A model generated the notes under the pieces. That model did no database searches. It saw nothing but the letters and a program-made list of their open reading frames with translations, and was not told the DNA's origin. Below, in pieces: positions 12,021 to 23,030 of a DNA stretch of 64,000 bases (positions are counted from its first letter, which is position 1; each line of letters begins with the position of its first letter). This DNA is from Eleusine coracana subsp. coracana. Lineage: Eukaryota; Streptophyta; Magnoliopsida; Poales; Poaceae. The stretch covers positions 37,833,511-37,897,510 of the forward strand of contig CM064424.1 of the NCBI GenBank assembly GCA_032690845.1, read 5' to 3'. Made by a program: the position numbers and the translations under genes.

Positions 12021-13852
12021 ATCCTCTCTTAATCTGAACTTATAAAAATCTAGATTGTGCTTGAAATTTTCAAATAGCCGAACAACAAGAGACATTGTAA
12101 ATTCATTTGCCACCGGATCCTTAGAAGATATGAATCACAATTCTAACAATCTCTTGGCGACTCTTTCTCTGACAGAATGAGAAACAACCCTCAGGTACTT
12201 TGTTCTTCTATGAAAATTTGGATTGGCCGAAAGATAAGTAGCTCCTATATTATCAGACCAAATTCGAGCTGCTTGTGGACTTTCAATGCCAATTTCTCTT
12301 AATCAAGTTTGTACCCACATTATCTAACTACCTAAGCCTTGACACAATCACTTGTTTGCTTGCACTCCATGAAATAAGATTTCATCGTCCAACAAAGACA
12401 ACAAACCCTCTTGTGGATCTCCTGTCATCAATATGTACTGCCCAGTCAGCATCAGTAAATCCACTCACAATTGTTGAACATGACTTCTTAAGGTGTAGTT
12501 CCAGACTAAGAGAACTTTTCAAAGACACAAGGTTTAGAAAGGTTCGGGCCTCTCGCAGAATAATAATCCTACATCATGTATGGTGTGTTGGATTGATGAT
12601 GTTTTGTACAGAGAATAAACAAGCTTTCGGTGCGAATTCTGGTGTTCTCTTAGCTAGGAACCCCTACACTCCTTATATATATTTAAGGGGCAGGGTTACA
12701 TGAATCAATTTCTAATCAGTTACAATATAATCTACTCAGTCATCTACGGAAATTATCTCTAGCTATGTCTTACCCTGTACTCCAAGTCATGTCTGAGTAG
12801 TTAACTTCATGATCTCCAATTGTACTGCACACTCCATAGACCCCGGCCTATATCTAAATAAACCGATTCAACCATGGTCTTCTCCTTGTCGCGTGATATC
12901 TAGGGTACATGTGCTCCACATCCGGTGGAATCTTTAGATCCAAGAGGAGCGCCTCCTTGTGCAGATAGCTTTTGTGAAGTGGATAGAGGAGTATCAACAG
13001 TCTTGCAATTTAGCGTGTCTACTCTCTTAGAAGATCAATGACATATTTCTCCTGTGTTAATAGTAAACCTCCATCCATTTTTGTAACCTTAATGCCTAGG
13101 AAATAGTGAAGATCTCCTAAATCCTGTAGACTCAAGATCACAAGGTAATGCAGGATGGAGTAGAGCTCTCTGAGGTTAACTGTCTTAACACGAGTCGTAA
13201 GTCCCCCGATTACTGGGTTGTAGTAAGCGTCCAAGGCAGTCAGGATGTACCCAGCAAGCAAGATCATCATCGTCCAACTTCTTGCCCGCGAACAATATCT
13301 CTTCAGCAAGAGATCACATCTTGGTGAAGTACTCCGTAATGGTCATCGAGGAACGTGCCATGTGAGTATTGATCACTCAGGCGCGAAACTACGAAGAGAA
13401 TGGCTTTGAGATTTCCTCCCACACATCCTTCACCTTGGAGAAAGAGGCCACTTGTGCAGCAACATGGCGTGACGGAGGTGCCAGCAGATAGCTCAGAGCA
13501 GCAACCTTCTGCTCCAAGAGTGCCATCCAAGTGGCATACTCCAGATTGACAACCAGAGCACCTTCCTTCCCATCTACGTCCTTCTCTCCAGGAAGAGTAT
13601 TGGGGCTTACTACAATAATTCCCTACACTTCCCAAGCCTAAAGCATTAAACCTATTATTCTTGTGGCAAACATGGGTGCTGTACACGATCAACAGTACCA
13701 AACATGGAATGCAGTCTCACCTCCATTTTATGCTCAAAGGCGAAGGCCGTTAGTTGCTTGGCATTTGTGGTTGTGGTTGGCTTCCAAATCCCAGCCTTGA
13801 AGATGTTCGCATGTTCAGCATTCATGTTCACTCTGAATAGTACGGCATGCAA
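12021..13852 (-). pseudogene. rearranged Ty1/copia relic (Ale/Retrofit-like), gag, RT and RNase H fragments
   Basis: On the minus strand, gag-like text in several frames lies between about 13160 and 13600 (for example ALDAYYNPVIGGL near 13210-13250). It runs directly into the end of reverse transcriptase (DLGDLHYFLGIKV, near 13100) within one open frame (13019-13309). RNase H fragments such as DDRRSTRGF and LISWSA follow at about 12280-12440. Protease, integrase and most of RT are absent, so an internal deletion fused gag to RT near 13150. Stops and shifts are numerous. It is a dead fragment of the same general lineage as the element at 41776-46558. Confidence 0.75.
12530..12800. repeat. LTR-like fragment inside the copia relic
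   Basis: GGTTCGGGCCTCTCG, a CCTACATCATGT stretch, a TATATATATTTAAGG box and GGGTTACATG occur in the same order as in the gypsy LTR at 48244-48732 (GGTTCGAGCCTCCCGG, CCTACATCCTGT, TTATATATCC, GGGTTACATGG). It looks like a diverged piece of a related LTR embedded in the relic. Boundaries are unclear. Confidence 0.45.
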
Positions 13853-13871
13853 GTTGTAATGTCAAGCAGGT

Positions 13872-14858
13872 TGTTGACGCAAAAACACGCCGTTAAACAC
13901 GAGCACGCAAACGTGCAGCAACACATAGGTGAGTCTGCCAAAACCGGTCCTACCAGTTCTAGAAACCGGAGCCACCGGTTTTCACGAGTTTGATAGAAAA
14001 GAGGGTAACTATCAATGTTATGTGGTGAAGGACGGCTAGGTTTACGAGCAAACCAAAAAAGAGATAAACAACGTCTTACATGACAAAGAATGACTAGTTT
14101 ACGAGCAAACTAGCAAAGGCCATCAAAACTATCGCCCGGGAGGGACCCCGTCAGGACGTGAGTGTCACCGGTGTGCCCTAGGTCGACCAGCGAGCCTTAG
14201 GATGCCATCTATGGTCATGGAGATCAGTAGATGAACAGCAAGGAGAGGTTGGAAAAGTAGGGTAAAAGAAGAGACATGTAAGTAAATTGATAGATTCGGT
14301 TGAGGTTGTTGTTGCCTCAATCGGCCATGACCCTTTGTATATAAAGGGTGGGAAAGTCTACCCCGGTGGGAGGTGTAATCCATAAGGAAAACCTCAAAGA
14401 AACCGACCTAAAACAGATTTAGAACTCTGGTCTCGAACAGTCAAAACTGGTTCCACCGGTTTCCCAAACCGGAACCTCCGATTTTATTAGCAAAACTGTC
14501 AAAACCGGTCCCTCCGGTTTACAAAACTGGTATGTCCGATTTTACAGCCTGGGAGTACTTTTCAAAAGCCATAACTTCTTCATCCAGAGTCCAAAATAAA
14601 CGTTCCATATATCCATTTTGATCGTATCGTCGAGGGCTTCATTGTGGAAACATCAAATATGCATTTTGGCTTTATCATATTGACTTTTTAAACACTTCTT
14701 TACTTCTTGGGTAAAAATTAGCCAAAATGTCAATACAATACTCCCATAACCTGCAAAACATGTCTAAACACCAAACTTATGAAATAGTCAATGTCAGACT
14801 CAGTTTAGACAATTTTGACCATAGTAAGCCTACCAAAACTGGTCCCCATAGTTTGGCA
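13872..14858 (+). repeat. LTR-like block, possibly a solo LTR
   Basis: The block starts TGTTGACGC and can be read to end GTTTGGCA. It holds at least six AAAACCGGT / ACCGGTTT-type half-palindromes and a good TATA box (TATATAAAGG, near 14338). No matching target duplication is visible, and the two sides are different elements (copia relic and Mutator transposase). It may therefore be one end of a truncated retrotransposon. Confidence 0.5.
14338..14347 (+). promoter_or_regulatory. TATA box in the LTR-like block
   Basis: TATATAAAGG lies about 465 bp into the block, a position and sequence consistent with an LTR promoter. Confidence 0.4.
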
Positions 14859-15964
14859 AACCTCTTTTCCAATGCTTTCTATTTTGCTCTCCATGCCATA
14901 TCATATGTTACCTCAAAACCAAATCGGTTTTCTATGGCATGCATTATTGCAAAAGGAGACATGCCCATCTTCTGAACTATCTCAGGATACATATGCTCGG
15001 CGATAAACTTGCTACTCATATTATTGTGTTTCAGCAAGGTCTGCTTTAATGTGCAAGAAAGGGGCATGACTATACTTGCTATAAATGTCACTGTATTTTT
15101 TGGCATATAACCGTGTACATGTCACATACAATCCTGAACCGTGCACTTCAGGTCATATGTTCTAGGATTTGAAATGAGCACTCTAAACTCTTTCTTCTCC
15201 AAAAAAGCCCACCGCATCATAGCTACTTGCAAATCCCTCTTATCACGAAACATTTGTCCTTGACGAACGTCAATGGCATCATACTCCCATGATGAATTAT
15301 GTCCATCATTGATTGTCATGTTGTCCATGCTAATCCAGTCATGAGGCTCTTCATAGTGCATGCCCCAGCCTCCATTTTTATCCATAGATGTATGAAACTC
15401 TTCATCATCCCGCTCCATCTCGTCTACAATTGACTCGTTGTCCTCTCCCGAGTCAACTATCATTCTATCACTGCTTTCGTCCACCCTTTCCTGACCAATA
15501 TTTCCTTTTGTACCACTAGTCATCTCCACATGCGGGCTACAGGGCATGGCACCAATGTCTTCATTCACGGGAAAGTAATTTTCAACAACCAGTTCATTTG
15601 ACTCGGGGTTGGAGGTCGACGCATCAACACTTTGCCATTGCACAAGTAAAACATGGCTAAAATGTTGTTGCAATCCCGTTGATATAAATTGCTTCCAATG
15701 TTTACTGCTTCTTAGTTCTATAAGTTCCCATTTCCATGACCCTTTAATTTTTTTTGGAATCAAAGCTTTCACTAACAATCGATAATCACAAGGATTCATG
15801 TTTAATAAACAATGCAACCACCCATAAACTACACGACATGTCATCTCGAATGGCTCTGTCAATGCACCATCCACATACTGAAAATTACTTAGATCTACCC
15901 CGTAATCAAAGTATTGTATATGACCTTCACCATAAAAAACTCGGAAACTCAATGCACCTGACAA
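14859..15964 (-). pseudogene. Mutator-like (MuDR) transposase, N-terminal part, broken
   Basis: The minus-strand frame 15964-15122 carries an acidic linker and then the MuDR N-terminal domain (RQGQMFRDKRDLQVAMMRWA, followed by the EKKEFRVL and DLKC segment, near 15130-15260). After an in-frame TGA at 15122-15124 the same frame continues to 14879 with the next conserved segment (IAEHMYPEIVQ, RFGFEVTYDMAWRAK). A second stop at 14876 follows, then KALEKRF, where homology ends at the LTR-like block. The TGA replaces the Trp of the usual CPWR motif. The catalytic DDE and zinc-finger parts are absent, so the gene is truncated as well as interrupted. Confidence 0.85.
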
Positions 15965-16436
15965 TCCTGATTAGGAAATAATTCATAGTTTAATATAAAT
16001 AATAATATTATATAATTAATGAAATAATTATTTCTAAATAATATTTTTCATAAGCTTGCAGAATAATAGCAATCATTTTTTATGTGTTTTCTCATTTTCT
16101 CATTCTTATTTCTTAATTTAAAAATAAGTACACTAGAGACGTACTTCACAAATACACTATGTCCAATTCTAATCCAAATCTATTTTAAATATAAGTACAC
16201 TAGGGAGCTACAATACTTCATTTAAAAATAAGTCCAAATCTATTTTTAAAATAAATACACTATACTGCTACAATACTTTATTTAAAAATAAGTCCAAATC
16301 TATTTTAAATATAAGTACACTAGGGAGCTAAAAAAGAACTAATTTAACTCCATTAAAATCTATTAACAAAATTATTTAATAGATAAAACCTAATTTACAA
16401 ACAAAAAAGAACTTATAAAATACAAAAAAAAATTAC
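15963..16436 (-). other. probable intron of the Mutator transposase gene
   Basis: On the minus strand a GC-rich leader ends GGGGCAG followed by GTAATT (near 16436), a good 5' splice site. ATTGTCAG precedes GTGCATTGAGTTTCC near 15963, a good 3' splice site directly at the start of conserved transposase coding. The interval is about 72% A+T. This fits a 5' intron of about 475 bp. It is inferred from signals only. Confidence 0.5.
16141..16330. repeat. 60-bp tandem repeat, about three copies
   Basis: A unit containing TCCAAATCTATTTT and AAGTACACTAGGGAGCTA recurs at exactly 60-bp spacing (TCCAAATC at 16173, 16233 and 16293). The second and third copies are nearly identical; the first is partial. 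It lies inside the putative transposase intron. Confidence 0.85.
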
Positions 16437-16657
16437 CTGCCCCTGCCCACCGGCGGCTAGCTCCCGACGCCGCCTGCCCACTGGCGACCTGCCGCGAGCC
16501 GGCCACCTCAAGCGCGTCGTCCAATCCCGCACGCCGGCCACCTCCCTCGCCGGCCTCCTCCAGATCGCGCGCCCAGGGGCCTGCGCCTACCCCGGCGCCG
16601 CAGCCGGCCGTGCACGCCGCCGCTCCGGCCTCCGACCCCGCCTGCCCACACTTTCGC

Positions 16658-16711
<54 letters not shown>

Positions 16712-16745
16712 ATCTCTCACTCTCTCTCTCTGTCAGCGCACTGGG
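16437..16745 (-). other. GC-rich leader with (CT)n microsatellite
   Basis: A GC-rich block (16437-16655) is followed by uninterrupted CT repeats from about 16660 to 16707, then a second CT run to 16731. On the minus strand this is a purine (AG)n tract upstream of the transposase, typical of a 5' UTR. The open frame of Arg-Glu repeats across it comes from the microsatellite. Confidence 0.55.
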
Positions 16746-17267
16746 AGGAGTCGAGGGTCACGGGGTGAAAATAATGCACCTGTTGGTACCTACCCAACCG
16801 ACAGGCCTATCGATTAGGTGGCCACCGACTAGCCTGTCGGGAGCAACGGTCGACCGACTGCTGACGTGGTTGCACGGGGCCTATCTATCAGGGCAAGGGA
16901 TGAGCGGTAAGCCCTTGTCGGTCTTTGGGCAACCGATTAGTATCCTATTGGTCATTGCACGACCGACTGGCCTCTAATTATTCATTTTTTCCAATCTGTA
17001 CCCTAGATCTGCAATTAAACATAAAAATAATATTATTTAAAAAAAACCCATCCTACTCTGGACATGCATGCTTCCTGCCTGTGCCTGGGTCCACATGTGA
17101 ATGCAATCTTTGCGCTGTGATTGCCTTGGCTGGACGCGATCTGTCGACGGTTGGAAATGTGAGTCGGAGTCACGCATCACACATAGCCCTACTCTGCCAA
17201 TAAGAAGGCTGCACAAGGCAACAAGGACATCCGCCACGTCCAGCCCCACAATTACCTGGCACGTAGA
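16746..17267. other. unassigned; repeated ACCGAC/CGGT motifs
   Basis: CCGACAGG, CCGACTAG, TCGACCGACTG and ACCGACTGG recur between 16790 and 16975, like the subterminal region of a transposon, perhaps the other end of the Mutator element. I could not pair it with an inverted end. Nothing coding is recognised. Confidence 0.3.
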
Positions 17268-17941
17268 CAGGGCCGGCCCTAAGATTTGTGGGGCCCAGGG
17301 CAAAAACATAAGTGGGGGCCCTTCACTACCGGATCCTCCCTTTTGTCTCATTTTTATGAGCTTGGAATTACCTTTAGTTCCAGTTAAACAAAAAAATATA
17401 CTCCAATGCTATATAGTACAAACGAGAGCAGAAAGAGCTCACAATTGCCAACAGGAGACACATGGCATAGCTAAACGACAAATAATTTGATGCATGTTAT
17501 TGTATATCATTGTGGCTTATCATCTGCAATCTTGTCAAATGAACATGAAATTAGTTTGCTTGGCAAAACGTAGAGACTAGAGAGGAGAAATTCCTGAAGG
17601 GTAGTGTTGGCGTCATGGCCAATTGTGATCACTGATCAGGATTCAGGCGGGTCACCACTATGCGATCAAAGTGAAGCAGGAAGGAAGGCTATGAATAATA
17701 CTAGGTGACACGAGAGATGCAAAACCGCAGTAGCCAGCAATTCTCAAAGAGATGCAGTCAATCAGGATTAAAAACAGTGCTATGATATGGTCTTCATCTG
17801 TTCGGACGGTTGTACAACAGTAGTTGGACAAGGGCCGCCAGAGTCTCCATGGGATTAATACTTAAGCCGTAGGGAGGGGCCCCTCAGAATTTGGGGCCCT
17901 GGGCGGCCACCCTGCCTGCCCCTCCCTCAGGGCCGGGCCTG
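17268..17941 (+). mobile_element. hAT MITE copy A
   Basis: The ends CAGGGCCGGCCCT and AGGGCCGGGCCTG form an inverted repeat. The flanks CACGTAGA (17260-17267) and CACGCAGA (17942-17949) are an 8-bp target duplication with one mismatch. The element is 674 bp and non-coding. It is nearly a reverse-complement copy of the element at 18373-19028. Confidence 0.92.
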
Positions 17942-18372
17942 CACGCAGAAAATGGATATGGGTTTACCTCAAATGATTCATGCATGTCAAATGGTATGCT
18001 GTACAGGATTGGTGGGTGTCAGGAATTAGTCATGCGCAGCAACATGCTTTCCTCCAGCATTGAGGAGTAATGGCTCTACTAAATAAGGCAAAAAGTGATG
18101 TTGGCCCTCCGTACAGCTCAAATGCTATCAAACATGGTTCAAGAGGACAATGAACCACGGTGTTTAGAGGCTTAAGAGCACAGGACTCTGCTTTTCCGGT
18201 CGGCTTCTTTCCTTTCTTGCTTTATTTGATTTTCCGTCAACACCATACTTCAAATGAAACAATAGAACAAGGAGTGAAACCATCATAGCCGTGGTTTCTC
18301 TAGCTTGTTTTGCCCTCAACATATGAGAGGATTCAAGGGCCATCCCACATATGGCATAGGTAGATGTGATCA
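17942..18372. other. 431-bp spacer between two hAT MITEs
   Basis: Single-copy-looking sequence separates the inverted MITE pair. It would form the loop of a long hairpin transcript. No gene is recognised. Confidence 0.4.
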
Positions 18373-19028
18373 CAGGCCCGGCCCTGAGGGAGGGGCAGGC
18401 AGGGCGGCCGCCCTGGCCCCAAATTCTGAGGGGCCCCTCCCTACGGCTTAAGTATTAATCCCATGGAGACTCTGGCGGCCCTTGTCCAACTACTGTTGTA
18501 CAACCGTCCGAACAGATGAAGACCATATCATAGCACTGTTTTTAATCCTGATTGCCTGCATCTCTTTGAGAATCGCTGGCTACTGCGGTTTTGCATCTCT
18601 CGTGTCACCTAGTATTATTCATAGCCTTCCTTCCTGCTTCTCTTTGATCGCTAGTGGTGGCCCGCCTGAATCAGTGATCACAATTGGCCATGACGCCAAC
18701 ACTACCCTTCAGGAATTTCTCCTCTCTAGTCTCTACGTTTTGCAAAGCAATTTTCATTTGACAAGATTGCAGCTGATGAGCCACAATGATATACAATAAC
18801 ATGTATCAAATTATTTGTCGTTTAGCTATGGCATGTGTCTCCTGTTGGCAACTGTGAGCTCTTTCTGCTCTCGTTTGTACTATATAGTATTGGAGTATAT
18901 TTTTTTGTTTAACTGGAACTAAAGGTAATTCCAAGCTCATAAAAATGAGACAAAAGGGAGGATCCGGTAGTGAAGGGCCCCCACTTATGTTTTTGCCCTG
19001 GGCCCCACAAATCTCAGGGCCGGCCCTG
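18373..19028 (-). mobile_element. hAT MITE copy B, inverted relative to copy A
   Basis: This 656-bp element has the same CAGG..GGCCCTG ends as copy A but in opposite orientation. Exact 8-bp duplications TGTGATCA lie at 18365-18372 and 19029-19036. Separate target duplications show the two copies inserted independently rather than arising as one inverted duplication. Confidence 0.95.
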
Positions 19029-19036
19029 TGTGATCA

Positions 19037-19354
19037 ACCCATAATTCACAATGTGTACTTGAACTGGACTCAGTTCGCCAGAAAGAATATTACATGGTTG
19101 TAAAGTCCTCAACAGTATCATCACCTTTCTGCAGTTGTTTATCCCTTTTACAGAACAAATGTTATTACTTTTCAGCATTGGCCACCTTGCCTCCATCTTC
19201 TGAAACATCATGCATTCAAAATCTTAAGGTTTCATGGTTTTACACTCGCTAGCTAATTTGAGGCAATTGAGATTGAGATTGAAGTGTGTACTAAACTATT
19301 GCGGGAGTTGTAGGCCAGTCTCAATGCATACTTTCATTTTACATTTTTCAAGAG
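19037..19354. other. unassigned non-coding sequence
   Basis: No gene or defined repeat is recognised. The last eight bases are the target duplication of the next element. Confidence 0.3.
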
Positions 19355-19513
19355 CAGGGGCAAAGCTAGACTTAGCCTGAGGGTGATGCCATAGTGCAAA
19401 CTATGAACTAAAATAGCTGTCCAAAGGGTTAAAAACATTAGTTGATTAGTGCTAAGTTTTGGATTTACCCTGGTGCCATGGCACTAGGGACACTCCATGT
19501 AGCTTCGCCAGTG
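19355..19513. mobile_element. small hAT MITE (159 bp)
   Basis: The left end CAGGGGCAAAGCTA pairs with the right end TAGCTTCGCCAGTG. TTCAAGAG flanks both sides exactly (19347-19354 and 19514-19521). The 8-bp duplication and CAGGGGC ends identify hAT. Confidence 0.92.
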
Positions 19514-19521
19514 TTCAAGAG

Positions 19522-19825
19522 TGATACATCAGCTGAGACCTTATTTGAGAAACAAAATGGTCTCTCTCAATACATAATTTCATCTCATGGTTTCATATAA
19601 ACAAGCCATAATTATTAATTGCTGCATTAAAATTGATCAAATACATTCTCAGATAAAAGGTTGTGGTCTCAATGGGAATTCCAATGGAGTTTGATGCATG
19701 TGAAGAAGTACTAAATGCCTTTCATCCTGTATTTGTTCTCTTTCACCTTAATTACATTGTCATATCTCATATCATAATTTTTATTTGCTAATGTGGTGTC
19801 TTATTTAATGCTGATGGAAGACCTG
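19522..19825. other. unassigned AT-rich sequence
   Basis: No coding region or clear repeat is visible. Confidence 0.3.
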
Positions 19826-20838
19826 AATTTTTTTTAAAAACAAAATAAATATTTTTATTTAATAATTTAATAGTAAACCATTTAGAACTAGAATTTCAGA
19901 AACTAGACGCTTTGGTCGCGCTAATGGAAACGACAGGATTCGTCCTTTGGCCGCGCCATACAAAACCCAGCGCGGCTGAGAGACATGTTAGAGGGGTCGT
20001 GCCATGTCCGCTGTGGGCTTGCCACGGTGGCATGTGTTGACCGTTTGGCCACTTCAATAGGGGAATTACAGTCACATCTTGGAGTTGGTAGTGCTGCTGG
20101 CAGTGGAGCATCCCACCAACTAACCATTCGATACATCTGCAACGACCTCACACGATACAGCGGCCATGACATTCTAAAACTATAGTGCACAACAAACTAA
20201 ATAAACACCTTAACATGCCATAAAATCAAATGAAGACCAATACAATATATCATGCAAATTTGTAACTACAACGTGTCATGCAAATAAATCTACATGTCGA
20301 CTCTTTACAAATATCAATACACCTATACATACATGTTATCAAGTTATTTAATTAGTCGACAAACAACAATCACAACACCAAATATGGACAAACCCAAACT
20401 ATCCCTAATTTCACCTATTACAAATCCTAACCATCAATGTAACCGGAGGAAAAACCAGAGGAGGCTTACCACAGCTCGGAGGCCAAGTTTGGCCTGGTAA
20501 TGGGGGTTCGCCGGGCCACAGAAAGGGGGCGACGACGATGGCGACTGGAAGGTGAGGAAGAGAAGCACTTCAGGTGGAAAGAAAGAAAGGGGAAGAGAAT
20601 GAAGAAGGAGGCGTGACCGCCGTTAAAAGTTGCATTGGTCTGCACAAACCCGATCGGCACGACCCGTCCGTGCCTGACCCTGCCTATGTGTCACCCGGCC
20701 ATGCCATATCATCGGGCGCAGCTTACCTCCTTGTCACGCCAAGTCGACCGGCACGGATAAAGCGTCTAGTTCTTGAAAATCTATTTCAAGAGGGTTTACT
20801 ATTAAATTAATAGATAAAAAATTGTTTATTAAAAAAAT
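19826..20838. mobile_element. Mutator-like TIR element, possible Pack-MULE
   Basis: Long imperfect inverted ends of about 70 bp are visible. TAATTTAATAGTAAACC and ACTAGACGCTTT in the left end (19864-19915) recur in reverse complement at 20758-20815. Long TIRs are typical of Mutator-like elements. The interior is GC-rich and holds no transposase. It has genic features on the minus strand: open frames 20660-20466 and 20190-19921, and a GAGCTGTG/GTAAGCC splice-donor-like site near 20474. A 9-bp target duplication is not convincing. Confidence 0.6.
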
Positions 20839-21113
20839 CGAAGTCACAGGAGGACCTCCGTGTCAGGATGCTGTCACGTCCCTGATCTTGCTCTGTTTGT
20901 TTTCCTCGTTCATGAAAGGTAGGAGCTTCACAAGTGGATTCGACAGCCATCATAGTAGAGTTGATCGGCCTTGGTCGAGCTTTTTTTCGCGCTACATTTT
21001 TGTGATAAAAGAAAAAAGCTCGCACTTCGGACCCGATCTCCAAACTTCATCTAGTCAGGCCCCACATGAGATCGAGACGGAGACAGGCAGTGCCTGCCAG
21101 CATGCACCATTGC

Positions 21114-21116
<3 letters not shown>
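20839..21116. other. unassigned sequence
   Basis: No feature is recognised between the Mutator-like element and the first TA microsatellite. Confidence 0.25.

Positions 21117-21170
<54 letters not shown>
21117..21170. repeat. (TA)n microsatellite
   Basis: Uninterrupted TA dinucleotides of about 54 bp. Confidence 0.98.
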
Positions 21171-21172
<2 letters not shown>

Positions 21173-21524
21173 CCATTCTACTCCCAAGTATAGTTACTCC
21201 CACGTTCAAAAAACCACCTTAGGTATGTGTTCATATCCATTTATCATTTTGAGTATATACACATACTTAAAATATGATTTTTAAGAGTGATAATCATAAT
21301 TTTTTTAAAGGGTCTTTAAGTTATAAACATATGAACATATATCACATTTACTGTTATATAAAAGTAAGTATGTCTTCATCCTTTATATATCACAACAAAA
21401 AAAAAAGTGAGTATGTTCACATACCCTCTAGTATGACTACATACTATATTTAGAAACGTCAAATATGTAATGATACTCTCTAGATTGTGAGATATACATT
21501 TACTCCTGGAAGTAGAAAAAATGC

Positions 21525-21528
<4 letters not shown>
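21171..21528. mobile_element. possible microsatellite-targeting (Micron-like) non-coding element
   Basis: A 358-bp AT-rich, non-coding segment is bounded on both sides by (TA)n tracts. This is how rice Micron elements sit inside TA microsatellites. TACTCCC occurs near the left edge and TTTACTCCTGGAAGTA near the right. I do not recognise the sequence itself. Confidence 0.3.

Positions 21529-21560
<32 letters not shown>
21529..21560. repeat. (TA)n microsatellite
   Basis: About 32 bp of TA dinucleotides abut the palindromic left end of the next unit. Confidence 0.97.
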
Positions 21561-21564
<4 letters not shown>

Positions 21565-22494
21565 CCTGGTGGGTACTGAATAAGCTATTCAGTACCCCGC
21601 CCACAATCTAGTCAGACCCAGTGGAATCAACCAGCCAAAAGGAAGCACGCATGCATGCGTTAATATTTTCAATTAATGCTCTCCTTAATTTTTGGTGTAA
21701 TTATAGTTAAGTTGCATGCACGCCCTGCTAGCTTTTCTCTATTTATAATGCCGTGTACATCATTCTATTTATTCAGCCTCATTCTTCGGCGTGCATCCTA
21801 GCTTGTTTCTAACTTTCTGCACTCTCTACGTTTGTCCGAGGGTCATCACACATTCTGCTATAGTGACGACCCGAAGATGCACAGGAGGAGCTCAGGGTGG
21901 CAAGCTGGGACAACTGACAGTTTGTGTGATTCGGATATCACTTAGCGCATATTATAATTTTTATTTGAGAGTGTAAAGATTGTGTCTGAAGGCAAAATGT
22001 TTGTTTGGAGATTCTAACATTATGTCAATAGTCTTTATACTCTCTTTAAGATTACACATTGGATTTACGCTCTCAAACTATTCTTTATAGCTTAATATTT
22101 AAAATTTATGATCATATCATGCTAGAATTTATGCCTCAACAATGGTAATCTTCATGCTTAATGCTCCCTAAATGCTCTTCCTCTACTCCCCTTGTTTATC
22201 TGTTCTTCAACTCGTGATTCCATTCATGAGCTAACCTGCGCGGCAAGATAACGCATAGATCACGTCCTTGGTCTGATTGGTGCAGATAGAGTCCATATTC
22301 GCCTCAGCTAGCATGCAAATCGTGGGCATAAACCAAATACTACCTGTGGTCATGCAAAACCTTTATAGAACGCAGGCATAGGAATGTACTTTAAGATATA
22401 CTTTGCCTATCTCCTGATTTTTATAGTCATTCTTGGGATGTCAAATGATTATTACGGAATGAATTGATTTAAAAAAAACTTATGTGATATATCT

Positions 22495-23030
22495 TTATGA
22501 TTATGAACTATAATATTTATGGCATGTACTTAATTAGACATACTATGCAGTTATAAAAACTATCAGCCTAAAGGGAAAACCCCACTGTTCAAAAATATGA
22601 CTTAATATTGTAAAAAGTTGTACATGACAACAGATTGTACGCATTATGTGAATCGATCTTTCTATCAAATTATACAACTTGACATATGAAATCAAGATTA
22701 TATGATTACAGTGGGTAATATTACATGTTGGTAATCCATGGAGTTTCATTTGTTGTGGGTGTTTATGATTATGACCTGCAATATTTACAACCTTAACATA
22801 GTTAAACATATTTTGTAGTCATAAGAATTATCATACTTAAAGGTAAAAAGAAATGCCCCAAAATATATTTTCTAATCGTAAAAACATTATACCTATCAGT
22901 AGATTGTATGATTCAAGTGAATCAATTTTTTCATTTAATGACATGTCCAATAAAAGTTTTAGGATTACAGTGTAACATATTTACATAGCAGGCTAATCAA
23001 TAGAGTTTGAGTTCTATGGCGATAATGAAG
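22495..23030. repeat. diverged tandem duplication, unit about 267 bp
   Basis: The segment starting TTATGATTATGAACTATAAT (near 22495) is followed from about 22762 by a diverged copy starting TTATGATTATGACCTGCAAT. Matching landmarks are TCAGCCTAAAGG / TCATACTTAAAGG, CAGATTGTACG / TAGATTGTATG and ATGGAGTTT / ATAGAGTTT. Confidence 0.75.

Noticed and set aside
13872..14858. Confident call of a solo LTR
   Set aside because: Candidate ends exist but there is no matching target duplication and the flanks belong to different elements.
16508..16720. Open frame with an Arg-Glu repeat
   Set aside because: It is translation of the (CT)n microsatellite in a putative 5' UTR.
17268..19028. Single inverted duplication event for the two hAT copies
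   Set aside because: Each copy has its own different 8-bp target duplication, so they inserted separately.
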